A stretch of DNA of 64,000 nucleotides from KBS50 sp042434095 (GTDB lineage: Bacteria; Actinomycetota; Actinomycetes; Mycobacteriales; Micromonosporaceae): assembly GCF_042434095.1 (NCBI RefSeq), contig NZ_JBHLUE010000034.1:1-64000 (forward strand), written 5' to 3'. The translations under genes were made by a program, and so were the position numbers. How positions within the stretch are numbered: the stretch's first letter is position 1; each line of letters opens with the position of its first letter. Below the pieces are notes generated by a model. That model did not search any database and was not told the DNA's origin. It worked only from the letters and a program-made list of their open reading frames with translations. Shown here piece after piece: positions 35,998-44,988 of the stretch.

Positions 35998-37857
35998 TCA
36001 TGGCCGGAGCCTGGCGGGGGATTGTGGGATCGGAACGACGGCGGCCCAGAGGCGCCCGGCGTAGCCAACGGCCAGCGCTATCGCGTACGCCACGCCGAGC
36101 AAATTCATGGCCGCTTCGCTGTAGACGGCCGCAGAGACCACCGCCACAGGCAGACCGACGATCAGCCGCAGGATCGGCGCCCGGGTGATCGCCATGACCA
36201 GCGCGGCGCCCATCAACACCCCTCCGCCGCGGGCGGCCAGCAGCGGAATCAGGTCCGCGTCTACCCAAATCGCCGCGGGGAAGGCGTACTGCATGAGCAG
36301 CATGCCGGCGGTCGCCGCCGCGACCGAGGCGGTGGGGACCGCGAAGCTGGCGTACCAGCCGCCGCGCGGGGTTCGCCACTGCCGTGCCGCGACCGCAGCT
36401 GCCAGGATCGTCAACACTGCCAGCGGGGCGACGGGCAGCAACGCCCACCGCAGATACGTGCCGATCGACATCTCCAGGTATGCGCTGGCGAGGACCGCAT
36501 ACATCGCGCTGATCGCCACACCGAGAGACGCGGCGGCCAGCAGACCCATGGCGACCTGCGCGCCAGGTGCCCGCATCGGCACGGTGACGCCCCGGTCCGC
36601 CAGCACCGCGGACAGGATGCTTCCCGATCCCAGACACGCCACCGTCGCCAGCACACCAGCTAAGGCCAACTCAGCCCAATTCGCGACCACCCAGTACCCG
36701 ACACCCGAGTGCACGCTGGCGGTGGCCAGGAACTGGGCGGCCATCGCCAACGACGCCAGCCCGGGGAGCACGATGCCCAGAGCCCGCCGCACCGGCGGCA
36801 GGGCGGCTCCTGCCTCGTCCATCACCTCGGCGGCCGAGGTGTCCGGGGTGCCGGCGCCGGCCGCGCCCCGCACCGCCGCCATGGCGGGATCCGCGACGGT
36901 GAGGGGGACGATGCCGGTCCGCTCCGCGAGGGCCTTCTCCACCAAGGGCAGGTTCGCGCCGCCGCCCACGCAGTACAGGCCGCTGATCTGGGACGGGTCG
37001 ATTTCCGCCGCCCCGATCGCCTCGACCGTCCAATCCGCCACCCGTGCGACGATCGGCGCCGCGGCGCGATCCAGCAGGTCCGCGCCCAGCACCACCATCG
37101 ACCCGTTCAGCGGCACGGTGACCGCCGGATGCTGCGACAACGCCTCCTTCGCCGTCCGCACCGCGGCCAACGCCGCCCAATCCCTACCGGCGCCGCTCTG
37201 CCCGGTGCCATGGTTTACGGCGGCCAGCAGGGCCTCATCAACGGCCCGTCCACCGGCCTGCGGGTCGTGCAGCGTGGACAGCACCTCGAACCCGGCCGGA
37301 CCCCGCCGCAGGACCGACACCTCACACCCGGCGCCGACATCCACCACCACCAGCAACCCGCCAACCAGCACCTGAGTTCCGGTGGCCAGTAGCTGCTCCG
37401 CGACCGCCACCGGCGCCTCCACCAGCTGGGCCTGTCCCAGACCCTCGCGGTGCATCGCCTGCCGAAACCAGGTCCGGCGTCGTGGACCCCACCCGGCCGG
37501 AACGACCAGCCGCACGTCCCGCACCGGGCCCTTGGCGACGCGCTCCGCTTCCTCCACCACGCGTCGTGCCGTCGCCGCGACAAGATCCGTCACCGGCATC
37601 TGGCGATTGGCCACGTCCAACTGCTCCGTGCCGGCCGCCGCGGGTGAGACAACGAACCGGTCCGGATACTCCGGCGCCGCCCGCCACGCCTGCTGACCCG
37701 TGATCACCTGACCGTCAGGACTGATCAGCACGGCGCTGGACAACATCGCCAGCCCATCGAACGTCAACACCGACGACCGGCCATCCGGCAACACCAACAC
37801 CGCCGTCGTGTCGACGGCCCCGTAGTCGATCCCCAGCCGCGCCTCCGGTGACCCCAT
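35998..37857 (-). CDS. Hsp70/actin-fold protein fused to membrane domain
   Basis: The 619-residue protein begins MGSPEARLGIDYGAVDTTAV, an Hsp70-type phosphate-1 motif. It continues with VRLVVPAGWGPRRRTWFRQA, the phosphate-2-like GGLLVVVDVGAGCEVSVLRRG and YCVGGGANLPLVEKAL, all features of the DnaK nucleotide-binding domain (about 1-330). Instead of a peptide-binding domain, the C-terminus has about six to seven membrane segments (about 365-615). It is probably an ATP-dependent membrane sensor or scaffold. ATG 37857 is chosen because the actin fold begins there. It reads toward the BTAD regulator 86 bp away and may form an operon with it. Confidence 0.8.
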   Translation of the reverse strand: MGSPEARLGIDYGAVDTTAVLVLPDGRSSVLTFDGLAMLSSAVLISPDGQVITGQQAWRAAPEYPDRFVVSPAAAGTEQLDVANRQMPVTDLVAATARRVVEEAERVAKGPVRDVRLVVPAGWGPRRRTWFRQAMHREGLGQAQLVEAPVAVAEQLLATGTQVLVGGLLVVVDVGAGCEVSVLRRGPAGFEVLSTLHDPQAGGRAVDEALLAAVNHGTGQSGAGRDWAALAAVRTAKEALSQHPAVTVPLNGSMVVLGADLLDRAAAPIVARVADWTVEAIGAAEIDPSQISGLYCVGGGANLPLVEKALAERTGIVPLTVADPAMAAVRGAAGAGTPDTSAAEVMDEAGAALPPVRRALGIVLPGLASLAMAAQFLATASVHSGVGYWVVANWAELALAGVLATVACLGSGSILSAVLADRGVTVPMRAPGAQVAMGLLAAASLGVAISAMYAVLASAYLEMSIGTYLRWALLPVAPLAVLTILAAAVAARQWRTPRGGWYASFAVPTASVAAATAGMLLMQYAFPAAIWVDADLIPLLAARGGGVLMGAALVMAITRAPILRLIVGLPVAVVSAAVYSEAAMNLLGVAYAIALAVGYAGRLWAAVVPIPQSPARLRP

Positions 37858-37950
37858 CGACAAAGTCAAACATGAAAGACTCACTCACGTCACGCCCGGT
37901 GATCCCGCAAACGCAGGCGGTTCCCAGTTCGAACGCTCGGCGGAGCGCCG

Positions 37951-38661
37951 TCACCACGGCAATGGATGCTTCCCGTAAAAGAGTTGGCCTGTGGGTCCGT
38001 CGTCGGGGAGGGTGGCGAGCCAGGCGAAGCCGTCGGCTGCCTGCTCGGGGGACTGGTCAGCCTTGCCGTACGCCAGCCGGGTGTCGACCTTGCCAGGAGA
38101 GGCTGCGTTGACCAAGATCCCGTGCTCAGCGAGCTCGGCGGCGAGGATGCAGGTAAGCGCGTTGAGCCCGGCCTTGGACACGCGGTAGGCGACACTGCCG
38201 GTCCCCATCTGGGCGAAGGTGGCCATGTGGCTGGTGACGTTGACAATGCGGCCGTAGCGGTTCTTCTTCATTTCTGGGATCGCTGCGGTGCAGCATCGCC
38301 ACGCACCCATGATGTTCGCGTCGAGAGTGGCGCGCACTTTCTCCATGTCTGCGGCGTAGGCCGCCTGGCCGCGGTCGATTGCGATACCCGCGTTGTTGAT
38401 CAGAACATCCAGTCGGCCATGCTTGTAGCCGACGTCGGCCATTAGCCGCGCGACGCTTGCAGGGTCGGTAACGTCGAGTTGGTGCCCTGACGCCTTGAGG
38501 CCGTCGTCGATGAGTTCTTGAGCGGCCCGATTCGCAGTCTCCTCGGAGCGGGCAGTGATCACAACGTGGAGGCCGTGCCGTTCGGCGAGGTTACGCGCGA
38601 TGGCCCGGCCAAGACCCCGGTTGGATCCGGTGACTACGGCGACGCGCTGAAGGTCGGTCAT
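37951..38661 (-). CDS. Short-chain dehydrogenase/reductase
   Basis: The 236-residue SDR shows the NAD(P)-binding TGSNRGLG (residues 11-18), NNAG (about 89-92), a catalytic Ser in VNVTSHMA and the YRVSK catalytic Tyr/Lys. The TGSxxGxG plus an Arg early in strand 2 (TARSEE) suggests NADPH. It would reduce a ketone or oxidise an alcohol; substrate unknown. It starts 4 nt after the XRE/TPR regulator stop, so the two are in one leftward operon. Confidence 0.9.
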   Translation of the reverse strand: MTDLQRVAVVTGSNRGLGRAIARNLAERHGLHVVITARSEETANRAAQELIDDGLKASGHQLDVTDPASVARLMADVGYKHGRLDVLINNAGIAIDRGQAAYAADMEKVRATLDANIMGAWRCCTAAIPEMKKNRYGRIVNVTSHMATFAQMGTGSVAYRVSKAGLNALTCILAAELAEHGILVNAASPGKVDTRLAYGKADQSPEQAADGFAWLATLPDDGPTGQLFYGKHPLPW

Positions 38662-38665
38662 GGGA

Positions 38666-40009
38666 TCATGCGACCATAGCTCGGACCTGATCGTCCAATG
38701 CTCGGGCGGCGGGATGATGGTACGCCGTCAGTCTCCCGTGGATGTCGAGGAGGCGACGATGGTTCCGGATTGATCGAGTGATCGCGATATCGGGAACCGC
38801 TTGACCGACGAGAGCGCATGCATGTTCCACATCGCCGAGGTTGAGAACAGCATCTGCACGCCAGATCAGATATGTCGCTCGATCCCGGCTGCGCTCCTTG
38901 GGCTGGAGCGCAAGCGTTTGGGTCAACCAATAGTCCGTCGTGTCGTGACGTCGGAGCAGCAAATAGCATGCAGCAACTTGTGCGCAGTACTCGGCTTGGT
39001 CGAAGTAAGCGGCCCATGGCGGTGTCGGCTCGTCGTCTGCTCGCGACATCGCCCTTTCTGCGTCGGCCAGTAAATGCTCGCAGTCGAGCGAATCTCCCAG
39101 TACGGCATGTGCGCGTGCTTGGCGGGTGGTCAGCATGGCACGTACGCGTGCCGGGGCGCCTTTGGCGCCGGCGAGCGCTGCTCGCGCAAGGTCAAGGGCT
39201 TCCCGAGGTCGCTCGGCGTCGACCCGTTGCAGGCTCATGCACTTGAGGATGTTGGCGCCAGCTGCACGATCATCCGCTGAATGCGCCGCGTGGAGCGCGG
39301 CGAACCAGTACCGCTCTGCGGCGGCGTGGTAGCCGGCGTCGAAGTTTGCCCAACCGGCGATCCTGCCCAGCTCTGCCGCGACTGCGAGGAGGCGTTGTCC
39401 AATGCCTTGGGTGTACGAGCTCTTCGCCAGCAAGTCGGTGACCAGCCGAAGCTCCGCGTCCACCAAGGCTCGAACGCTTCCGCCGCCAAGACTCGCATCC
39501 ATCTGCCGTAGCGCGGGAACCCGCTGCTCGAAACAGCTCACGAGATCGTCGTCCAGCCGTCCACCTCGAAGGACCGACGCCAGCCGTGGTGCTTCGGCTA
39601 CCAACCACTGGTCCGCGATGGATGTGGCGAGGCCGGCCCCCATGATCAAAAAGCCGCGTCGGTCTAGCACGGCAGAACCCGCCGTCTCCTCGAGCAGTCC
39701 AACAACTCCGTCTGCTGTCCAAGGCGCGGTGAGATTGACCCCGGGACCAGTTGGTAGCCAGTGCGGCCAGCCCTGTTCGCGCACGCGCTGAGGCTCCACC
39801 CCCAACTCAGCCGCAAGGGCGAGCTGGGTTGCCTCATCTGGTACAACACCCCATCGTTCCCACCGCCAAGCCTTTTCACGACGAGCGGCGGTGTTGAGCC
39901 GCTGCGCGATCACGTCCACGAGGTCTTGGTGAGTCCAGTTCCGCTCCTGACGAACGTAGCTCAGCGGGTGCACCAAGAGTCGGCTGTAAGTCGCTGAGGA
40001 TCTGACCAT
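38666..40009 (-). CDS. XRE-family regulator with TPR-like helical repeats
   Basis: The 447-residue product begins with an XRE HTH (LSYVRQERNWTHQDLVDVIAQRLN...WERWGVVPDEATQLALAAELGV). A helical repeat region (about 150-440) follows, the layout of actinobacterial XRE/TPR regulators. GGGGGGTGAC immediately precedes ATG 40009; a longer reading from 40255 is unsupported. It likely controls its own operon with the SDR gene and perhaps the divergent GOLPH3/permease operon through the shared intergenic region. Confidence 0.82.
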   Translation of the reverse strand: MVRSSATYSRLLVHPLSYVRQERNWTHQDLVDVIAQRLNTAARREKAWRWERWGVVPDEATQLALAAELGVEPQRVREQGWPHWLPTGPGVNLTAPWTADGVVGLLEETAGSAVLDRRGFLIMGAGLATSIADQWLVAEAPRLASVLRGGRLDDDLVSCFEQRVPALRQMDASLGGGSVRALVDAELRLVTDLLAKSSYTQGIGQRLLAVAAELGRIAGWANFDAGYHAAAERYWFAALHAAHSADDRAAGANILKCMSLQRVDAERPREALDLARAALAGAKGAPARVRAMLTTRQARAHAVLGDSLDCEHLLADAERAMSRADDEPTPPWAAYFDQAEYCAQVAACYLLLRRHDTTDYWLTQTLALQPKERSRDRATYLIWRADAVLNLGDVEHACALVGQAVPDIAITRSIRNHRRLLDIHGRLTAYHHPAARALDDQVRAMVA

Positions 40010-40304
40010 GTCACCCCCCATCATTCTGGTGACTGTACCGCCAGATATGGAATGTGAATGGCTCGCGACCTGCGGAAAAGGGCCGGTTCTGACAAGAGAC
40101 AACAGCGAGACAACAGCGTGGCCATCGACCGTCAGCAGTATGCGGGGTTTCCTTACAGCGTGGGTATCCGGTCGAACGGATCGTTGATCAACGCATCTGA
40201 CGACTCCTGCCCGCCGCTGTGGACGGCAATGCACGGCGGCGGGCCGGATCTCCACACCAGTTCGTTGTCGCTGCTGCCTTGAGGTACGCGAGAGGAGAGG
40301 CCCG
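40010..40304. promoter_or_regulatory. Divergent regulatory region with 11-bp direct repeat
   Basis: This region separates the XRE/TPR regulator from the rightward operon. GAGACAACAGC occurs twice in tandem at 40096-40117, a candidate operator. No clear -35/-10 pair was recognised. Confidence 0.4.
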
Positions 40305-40934
40305 GTGCATCCGCTCGCCGATGACTACTTCCGGCTGGCCCATCGAGACAGTACGGGCCGGTCACGGCTGAACATGCGGGCGATGGGGGTGGGGTTGGCA
40401 GCCGCGTTGCTCGCCGAGCTTGTCTGGATCCCGAAGATCGCCTTGCGGGATGGGCTTGTGTGTGTCACTGACCGCACCCCGCCGGAGGATGTGCTCGCTC
40501 ACGGCGTGCTGGATCAGCTTGTGGCTGAGCCGCGGCACCGGGAAGTGCGGGTGTGGTTGGACGTGCTGAGTCGGGATGCGTACGAGCGGGTGGCGCAGCG
40601 GTTGTGGCGGGCCGGGCACGTGCGGCGGGTGACCGGTCGTCGGTTGTTGCGGTCGAGCGTCACGTGGGTGCCGACGGACATGACGGCGGCCTATCTGCCG
40701 TGGTGGCGGTTGTCGACGCTGCTGTCGGAGCAGCGGCCGATGGATCACGGGGATGCGTTCCTGGCCGGTCTGGCGGTGTCGACGGGGCTGGACGGGGAGT
40801 TGTTGCAGGACGCTCCGGTGGCGGCGCGTCGCTATGCGAGCCAACTGGTGGTCACGGCGTGGCCGCCGCTGCGGGAGCTGCTGGTGCATACCCAGGCCGC
40901 GGTCGGTGACGCGGTCCTGCTCTACCGCACCTGA
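40305..40934 (+). CDS. GOLPH3/GPP34-like protein
   Basis: The 209-residue protein matches the actinobacterial GPP34 family: MHPLADDYFRLAHRD at the start, GVGLAAALLAELVWIPKIALRDG, a helical middle with VPTDMTAAYLPWWRL, and the end LLVHTQAAVGDAVLLYRT. Eukaryotic GOLPH3 binds phosphatidylinositol-4-phosphate; the role of bacterial members is not known to me but they are probably membrane-associated. GTG 40305 follows GAGAGG. It heads the operon with the permease, acetyltransferase and methyltransferase. Confidence 0.85.
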   Translation: MHPLADDYFRLAHRDSTGRSRLNMRAMGVGLAAALLAELVWIPKIALRDGLVCVTDRTPPEDVLAHGVLDQLVAEPRHREVRVWLDVLSRDAYERVAQRLWRAGHVRRVTGRRLLRSSVTWVPTDMTAAYLPWWRLSTLLSEQRPMDHGDAFLAGLAVSTGLDGELLQDAPVAARRYASQLVVTAWPPLRELLVHTQAAVGDAVLLYRT

Positions 40935-40981
40935 ACCCGCCGACCGTCCCTGGAATCGAGCGATCTGATGGAGGAATTGTG

Positions 40982-42523
40982 ATGGCCTTATCCAGCCCAC
41001 CGGTGCGATCCGGCCCGGTTGCGAGCAGTCTGGCCGCGGACCGGCTGGGCGTCGCCGCGGTGGTGTTCTTCGTGATGTCGGCGGCCACGCCGCTGACCGT
41101 GGTGGCCGGGGTGGTGACCACCGGGTACGCCACGACGGGCCTGACCGGGATGCCGGTGGCGTTCGTCCTGGTTGGCCTGCTGCTGGCGCTTTTCGGCGTG
41201 GGGTATGTGGCGATGGCGCGATACATGGCCAACGCCGGGGCGTTCTACTCCTTTATCAGCCACGGCCTCGGTCGACCTCTGGGGGTGGGCGGTGCGTGGG
41301 TCGCGCTGCTGGCATACAACGCGCTGCAGGTCGGCCTCTACGGGGCGGTCGGCGTCGCCGCTCAACCGGTGCTTGCCCAGTGGTTCGGCAGCTCGCCGGC
41401 GTGGTGGGTGATCGCGGTGGCCGCGTGGGTGGTGACCGCCGCTTTGGGGCTGCTGCGGGTGGAGGTGAACGGCACCGTGCTGGCGGTGCTGCTGGTCACC
41501 GAGGTCGCCGTCATTCTGCTGTATGACGTGGCAGACCTGCTGCACCCGGCGGGTGGACAGGTGAGCGTGCAGACCCTCTCACCGGGCGCCCTGGCCGGCT
41601 CGGGTGTGGGTGCGATCCTCGTGCTCGCGGTGTTGGGGTTCGTCGGCTTCGAATCCGCGGTGGTGTTCAGCGAGGAATCCCGCGACCCCGGCCGTACCGT
41701 GCCGGTCGCGACATATCTGTCGGTCGGGCTGATCGCGGCCCTCTACGCGCTCTCATCCTGGGCGGTGACGGTGGCGACCGGCCCCGACCAGATCGGGGCC
41801 GCGTCACGAGCCGACGGCCCGGAGCTGATCTTCAACCTCGCCACCGCGCACCTCGGTCGGGCAGTGGCCGATGTCGGGCACGCGCTGTTCGTGACCTCGA
41901 TCCTCGCCGCGTTGATCTCGTTCCACAACACGACTGCCCGCTACATGTTCGCCCTCGGCCGGGAGCAGGTCCTTCCCGCCGGCCTGGGTCGCACGTCCCG
42001 CCGTACCGGGTCGCCGAGGAACGCCTCAATCGTGCAGAGCGTGATCGGCCTGGCGGTGATCATCACCTACGCCGCGCTGGGCCTGGACCCGCTGGTGCAG
42101 TTGTTCTTCTACGCCGGCACCTGCGGCGGCTTGGGTGTGCTGGTCCTGATCACCGCCACCTCCCTTGGTGTGGTTGCCTTCTTCGGCCGTGATTCCCGCG
42201 GCGAAAGCCGGTGGCGGCGACTCATCGCACCCGCAACCGCCACAGTCCTGCTGCTGGTGGTGGTCGTGCTGGCCATCAGCAACCTGCCCACCCTGCTCGG
42301 TCTGCCGGCCGGCCATCTCCTCACCTGGCTGATCCCCACCAGCTACCTGGCCGCGGCGCTGGCTGGCATCGGCTGGGGACTGACGCTTCGATCCAGGCGC
42401 CCGCGCGTGTACGCCACGGTCGGACTCGGGGCCAAAAGCGCCACCGCCCACCTCAACCTGCCCAACCCCCGGGAACCCACCACCGTGCGGCCGCACTGGG
42501 CCAACAACCGGGCACACCGATGA
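40982..42523 (+). CDS. APC-family amino acid permease
   Basis: The 513-residue integral membrane protein has about twelve predicted membrane segments. It carries the APC-family start (AVVFFVMSAATPLTVVAGVV) and the substrate-region YMANAGAFYSFISHGLG. GGAGG at 40970-40974 positions ATG 40982 rather than the adjacent GTG 40979. The carrier would import amino acids or amines by proton symport or exchange. ATGA overlap couples it to the acetyltransferase, suggesting that the imported compound may be modified by the next two enzymes (inference). Confidence 0.9.
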   Translation: MALSSPPVRSGPVASSLAADRLGVAAVVFFVMSAATPLTVVAGVVTTGYATTGLTGMPVAFVLVGLLLALFGVGYVAMARYMANAGAFYSFISHGLGRPLGVGGAWVALLAYNALQVGLYGAVGVAAQPVLAQWFGSSPAWWVIAVAAWVVTAALGLLRVEVNGTVLAVLLVTEVAVILLYDVADLLHPAGGQVSVQTLSPGALAGSGVGAILVLAVLGFVGFESAVVFSEESRDPGRTVPVATYLSVGLIAALYALSSWAVTVATGPDQIGAASRADGPELIFNLATAHLGRAVADVGHALFVTSILAALISFHNTTARYMFALGREQVLPAGLGRTSRRTGSPRNASIVQSVIGLAVIITYAALGLDPLVQLFFYAGTCGGLGVLVLITATSLGVVAFFGRDSRGESRWRRLIAPATATVLLLVVVVLAISNLPTLLGLPAGHLLTWLIPTSYLAAALAGIGWGLTLRSRRPRVYATVGLGAKSATAHLNLPNPREPTTVRPHWANNRAHR

Positions 42524-43182
42524 CCCCACCGATCGTGGCCGCCAGCCCCGGCGAGGCCCGTGCCATCGCCGACCTGATCGCCAGCGCCTTCGCCGACCTC
42601 CCACAGACGGCCTGGTTGGTGCCCGACGAACATCAGCGGCCCCACGTCCTGGCCGGGAACGTCCTCATCTTTGTCGACCATGCCCTGCAGTACGGCTCGG
42701 TGGATCTGTTCGACGACCGCAGCGGCGCCGCGGTGTGGTTCGACCGCAGCACACCCCTCCCACCGCCGTACCGGTACCAGCATCGGCTGGAGGCCGTGTG
42801 CGCGCCCTACAGCTCCCGCTTCCGGGCTTTGGACGAGCTGTTCGACACCCACCACCCCGACGGGCCGCACCACCACCTCACCTTCCTCGCCGTACGGCCC
42901 GGTCGGCAGCGCCAAGGCCTCGGCACTGCTCTGCTGAACCACCACCATCGGCTGCTCGACCAGACCGGCATGCCCGCCTACCTCGAAGCCAGCAGCACCA
43001 GCAGCCGGGACCTATACACCCGTCACGGCTACCAACCTCACGGCGAACCCTTCTGCATTCCCGGCTGCCCGGAGCCGTTCTGGCCGATGTGGCGCCCACC
43101 CAACCAACCAGCCACACCCGCATCAGCGGAGACCGCGCCAGATACCCGACCCTCCACCCCTACCGAGGCGAGGACCTCGTGA
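42520..43182 (+). CDS. GNAT N-acetyltransferase
   Basis: The 220-residue protein contains the acetyl-CoA site LTFLAVRPGRQRQGLGTALL (Q/RxxGxG/A) and the following YLEASSTSSRDLYTRHGY helix typical of GNAT enzymes. It would acetylate an amine or amino acid. The Pro/Thr-rich tail after residue 190 is likely disordered. It overlaps the permease by ATGA and the methyltransferase by GTGA, so all three are translationally coupled. Confidence 0.88.
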   Translation: MTPPIVAASPGEARAIADLIASAFADLPQTAWLVPDEHQRPHVLAGNVLIFVDHALQYGSVDLFDDRSGAAVWFDRSTPLPPPYRYQHRLEAVCAPYSSRFRALDELFDTHHPDGPHHHLTFLAVRPGRQRQGLGTALLNHHHRLLDQTGMPAYLEASSTSSRDLYTRHGYQPHGEPFCIPGCPEPFWPMWRPPNQPATPASAETAPDTRPSTPTEARTS

Positions 43183-44042
43183 CCAGTGCCTTCACCACCC
43201 CCACAACGCGGCGTCGAAACGACCACCAGCGCCGGGAGTCCACGTCCGATCGGCTGGACGCCTCCCAACCCAGCTCCGCCCGGCGATACGACTACTGGCT
43301 CGGCGGCAAAGACCACTTCGCCGCCGACCGACACTCCGGCGACCGCATCGCGACCGCGTTTCCCACCGTTCACACGGCGGCCAAGGAGAACCGCCGCTTC
43401 GTGCACCGCGCCGTCACCTACCTGACCGGCGAGGCCGGCATCCGCCAACTCCTCGACATCGGCTGCGGCATCCCCACAACCCCCACCGTGCACGAGACAG
43501 CACAACGCATCGCCCCCGCCGCCCGGGTGATCTACGTCGACAACGACCCCATGGTCATCGCCCACACCCGCGCCCGCACCAGCAGCAGCCCCCAAGGCGC
43601 CGTCGCCTGCCTGCACGCCGACCTCCGCGACCCAGACAGCATCCTCAACAACCCGGCCCTCACGAGCATCCTCGATCCGAACCGGCCGGTAGCCGTCCTG
43701 CTGTGCGCCGTCCTGCACTACTTACACGACCAGGACCAACCCGCCGAGATCCTCAAGCGACTGAAAGAAGCCCTTCCACCCGGTAGCTGCCTGGCGCTGA
43801 CCCACGCCACGCTCGACCCACTCCCCAGCGCCACAGCCCTGGCGGTCACCGAACTCCTCGGCACCGGCCACGGCGCCATCCGCCCCCGCACCCGAGCCGA
43901 AGTCACCGCACTCACCGCAGGACTACCCCTGGTCCAACCCGGCCTGGTGCCTGTCACACGCTGGCGCCCCCACCTGCCGCCCCAGCCGCACGCCACCGCG
44001 CAGGCGACCGCTACCTACGGCCTGATGGCACAACTCCCATAA
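43179..44042 (+). CDS. DUF574/SAM-dependent methyltransferase
   Basis: The 287-residue protein belongs to the actinobacterial DUF574 methyltransferase family: ARRYDYWLGGKDHFAADR near the start, RQLLDIGCGIPTTPTVHE as the SAM-binding motif I, and VIYVDNDPMVIAHTRA. GTG 43179 overlaps the acetyltransferase stop. The substrate is unknown. As part of the permease/GNAT operon it may act on the same imported or secreted small molecule (inference). Confidence 0.88.
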   Translation: MTSAFTTPTTRRRNDHQRRESTSDRLDASQPSSARRYDYWLGGKDHFAADRHSGDRIATAFPTVHTAAKENRRFVHRAVTYLTGEAGIRQLLDIGCGIPTTPTVHETAQRIAPAARVIYVDNDPMVIAHTRARTSSSPQGAVACLHADLRDPDSILNNPALTSILDPNRPVAVLLCAVLHYLHDQDQPAEILKRLKEALPPGSCLALTHATLDPLPSATALAVTELLGTGHGAIRPRTRAEVTALTAGLPLVQPGLVPVTRWRPHLPPQPHATAQATATYGLMAQLP

Positions 44043-44074
44043 CTCGACCTTCGGACCGACAGGAGGACAACCCG

Positions 44075-44395
44075 ATGGAGTCGATGCATGACCTCACCGA
44101 CGCGGTCAAACGACTGGCCGAGCACACTCCTCACGGCCCCGCACTGATTGTCCGCACTCCCGACGGGCAGCACCTGGTCAGCCCGGATGGGTCGGGGGAA
44201 AGCCCTCGCAACCAGTACGTGATCTCCCGCAGCCAGCTCGGATCCCTGATGTGGGAACACGGCTACCGCCGAGAACACCTCACCGACCCGCAGCAAGCCG
44301 CCGAACTCGCCGCACTCGTAGCAGCCTTCAGACCACCGCATGGGCACCCGTCGACAAAGCAACGCGAACAGGCTTTACCACCCGAATGTAACTAA
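44075..44395 (+). CDS. Small hypothetical protein
   Basis: This 106-residue product uses ATG 44075 after CAGGAGGA. It reads LTDAVKRLAEHTPHGPALIVRTPDGQHLV and later YVISRSQLGSLMWEHGYRREHL, then a short basic tail. I do not recognise a domain. It is 32 nt after the methyltransferase and probably the last gene of that operon. Confidence 0.6.
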   Translation: MESMHDLTDAVKRLAEHTPHGPALIVRTPDGQHLVSPDGSGESPRNQYVISRSQLGSLMWEHGYRREHLTDPQQAAELAALVAAFRPPHGHPSTKQREQALPPECN

Positions 44396-44709
44396 GGGCC
44401 CTTACTACTGCTTAACCTGAACACCACGACCCCTCGGTCTCACCTTGATAGGACATCTTCCGAGGCAGTGGCCAACGGGTGGTCCATGCTGGTCCACCGA
44501 TCATCGAGAGTGAGTCCGCCAACAGGACACGGTTGCCCACCTAGCCCGTGAATATGCTGGACTTCCAGGTGACTGAGCGAGCTTTCACGCCGTCACCCGT
44601 TACCTATAGACAACGCAAGAGTTGCTAAAGAAGATGGAGTAGGGCCAATCGGCGGCCCAAGTCCTGATGGTCTTGCAACGCTCAGGTTCCGGGTACGGCC
44701 CCCAGCTAA
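44396..44709. other. Intergenic region, no gene seen
   Basis: No supported coding sequence, tRNA or clear repeat was found between the end of the GOLPH3 operon and the hairpin at 44710. Confidence 0.45.
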
Positions 44710-44749
44710 GGGTCCCGGGCCCGCCGACGTGCGGCGGGTCCCGGGACCC
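44710..44749 (-). terminator. Long near-perfect hairpin terminator
   Basis: GGGTCCCGGGCCCGCCG (44710-44726) and CGGCGGGTCCCGGGACCC (44732-44749) pair over 17 bp with one bulged base and a 5-nt loop. It lies 8 nt past the stop of the leftward 76-residue ORF and can also stop rightward transcription from the GOLPH3 operon. Confidence 0.75.
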
Positions 44750-44757
44750 CGGGTCGG

Positions 44758-44988
44758 CTACCGCTTGCCCCTTCTGGCAATGAAGATCAGGGCGAGCTGT
44801 AGCAGGTGAGCGGTGGTCCTGGCTGCCATAGCAGGGCCACCGCGTCCACCCGATTCAAGCAGTTCTGCCGTCAGGTCGAGCGCGATGGCCGCTGCATTTA
44901 CAACCACCCGAACGGTCATCATCCCGGTGGGTCTGGGCCGGTCGGGCTCTTCTTTTTCAGGAGGGGCTCCCCCTCGGTTATCTGTCAC
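44758..44988 (-). CDS. Possible small hydrophobic protein
   Basis: This 76-residue ORF (GTG start 44988) has a charged N-terminus (RGGAPPEKEEPDRPRPTG) and two hydrophobic stretches (MMTVRVVVNAAAIALDLTAELL, AARTTAHLLQLALIFIARR). The strong hairpin placed just after its stop supports it being expressed. No ribosome-binding site is visible, so it may be leaderless or not real. Function unknown. Confidence 0.4.
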   Translation of the reverse strand: MTDNRGGAPPEKEEPDRPRPTGMMTVRVVVNAAAIALDLTAELLESGGRGGPAMAARTTAHLLQLALIFIARRGKR

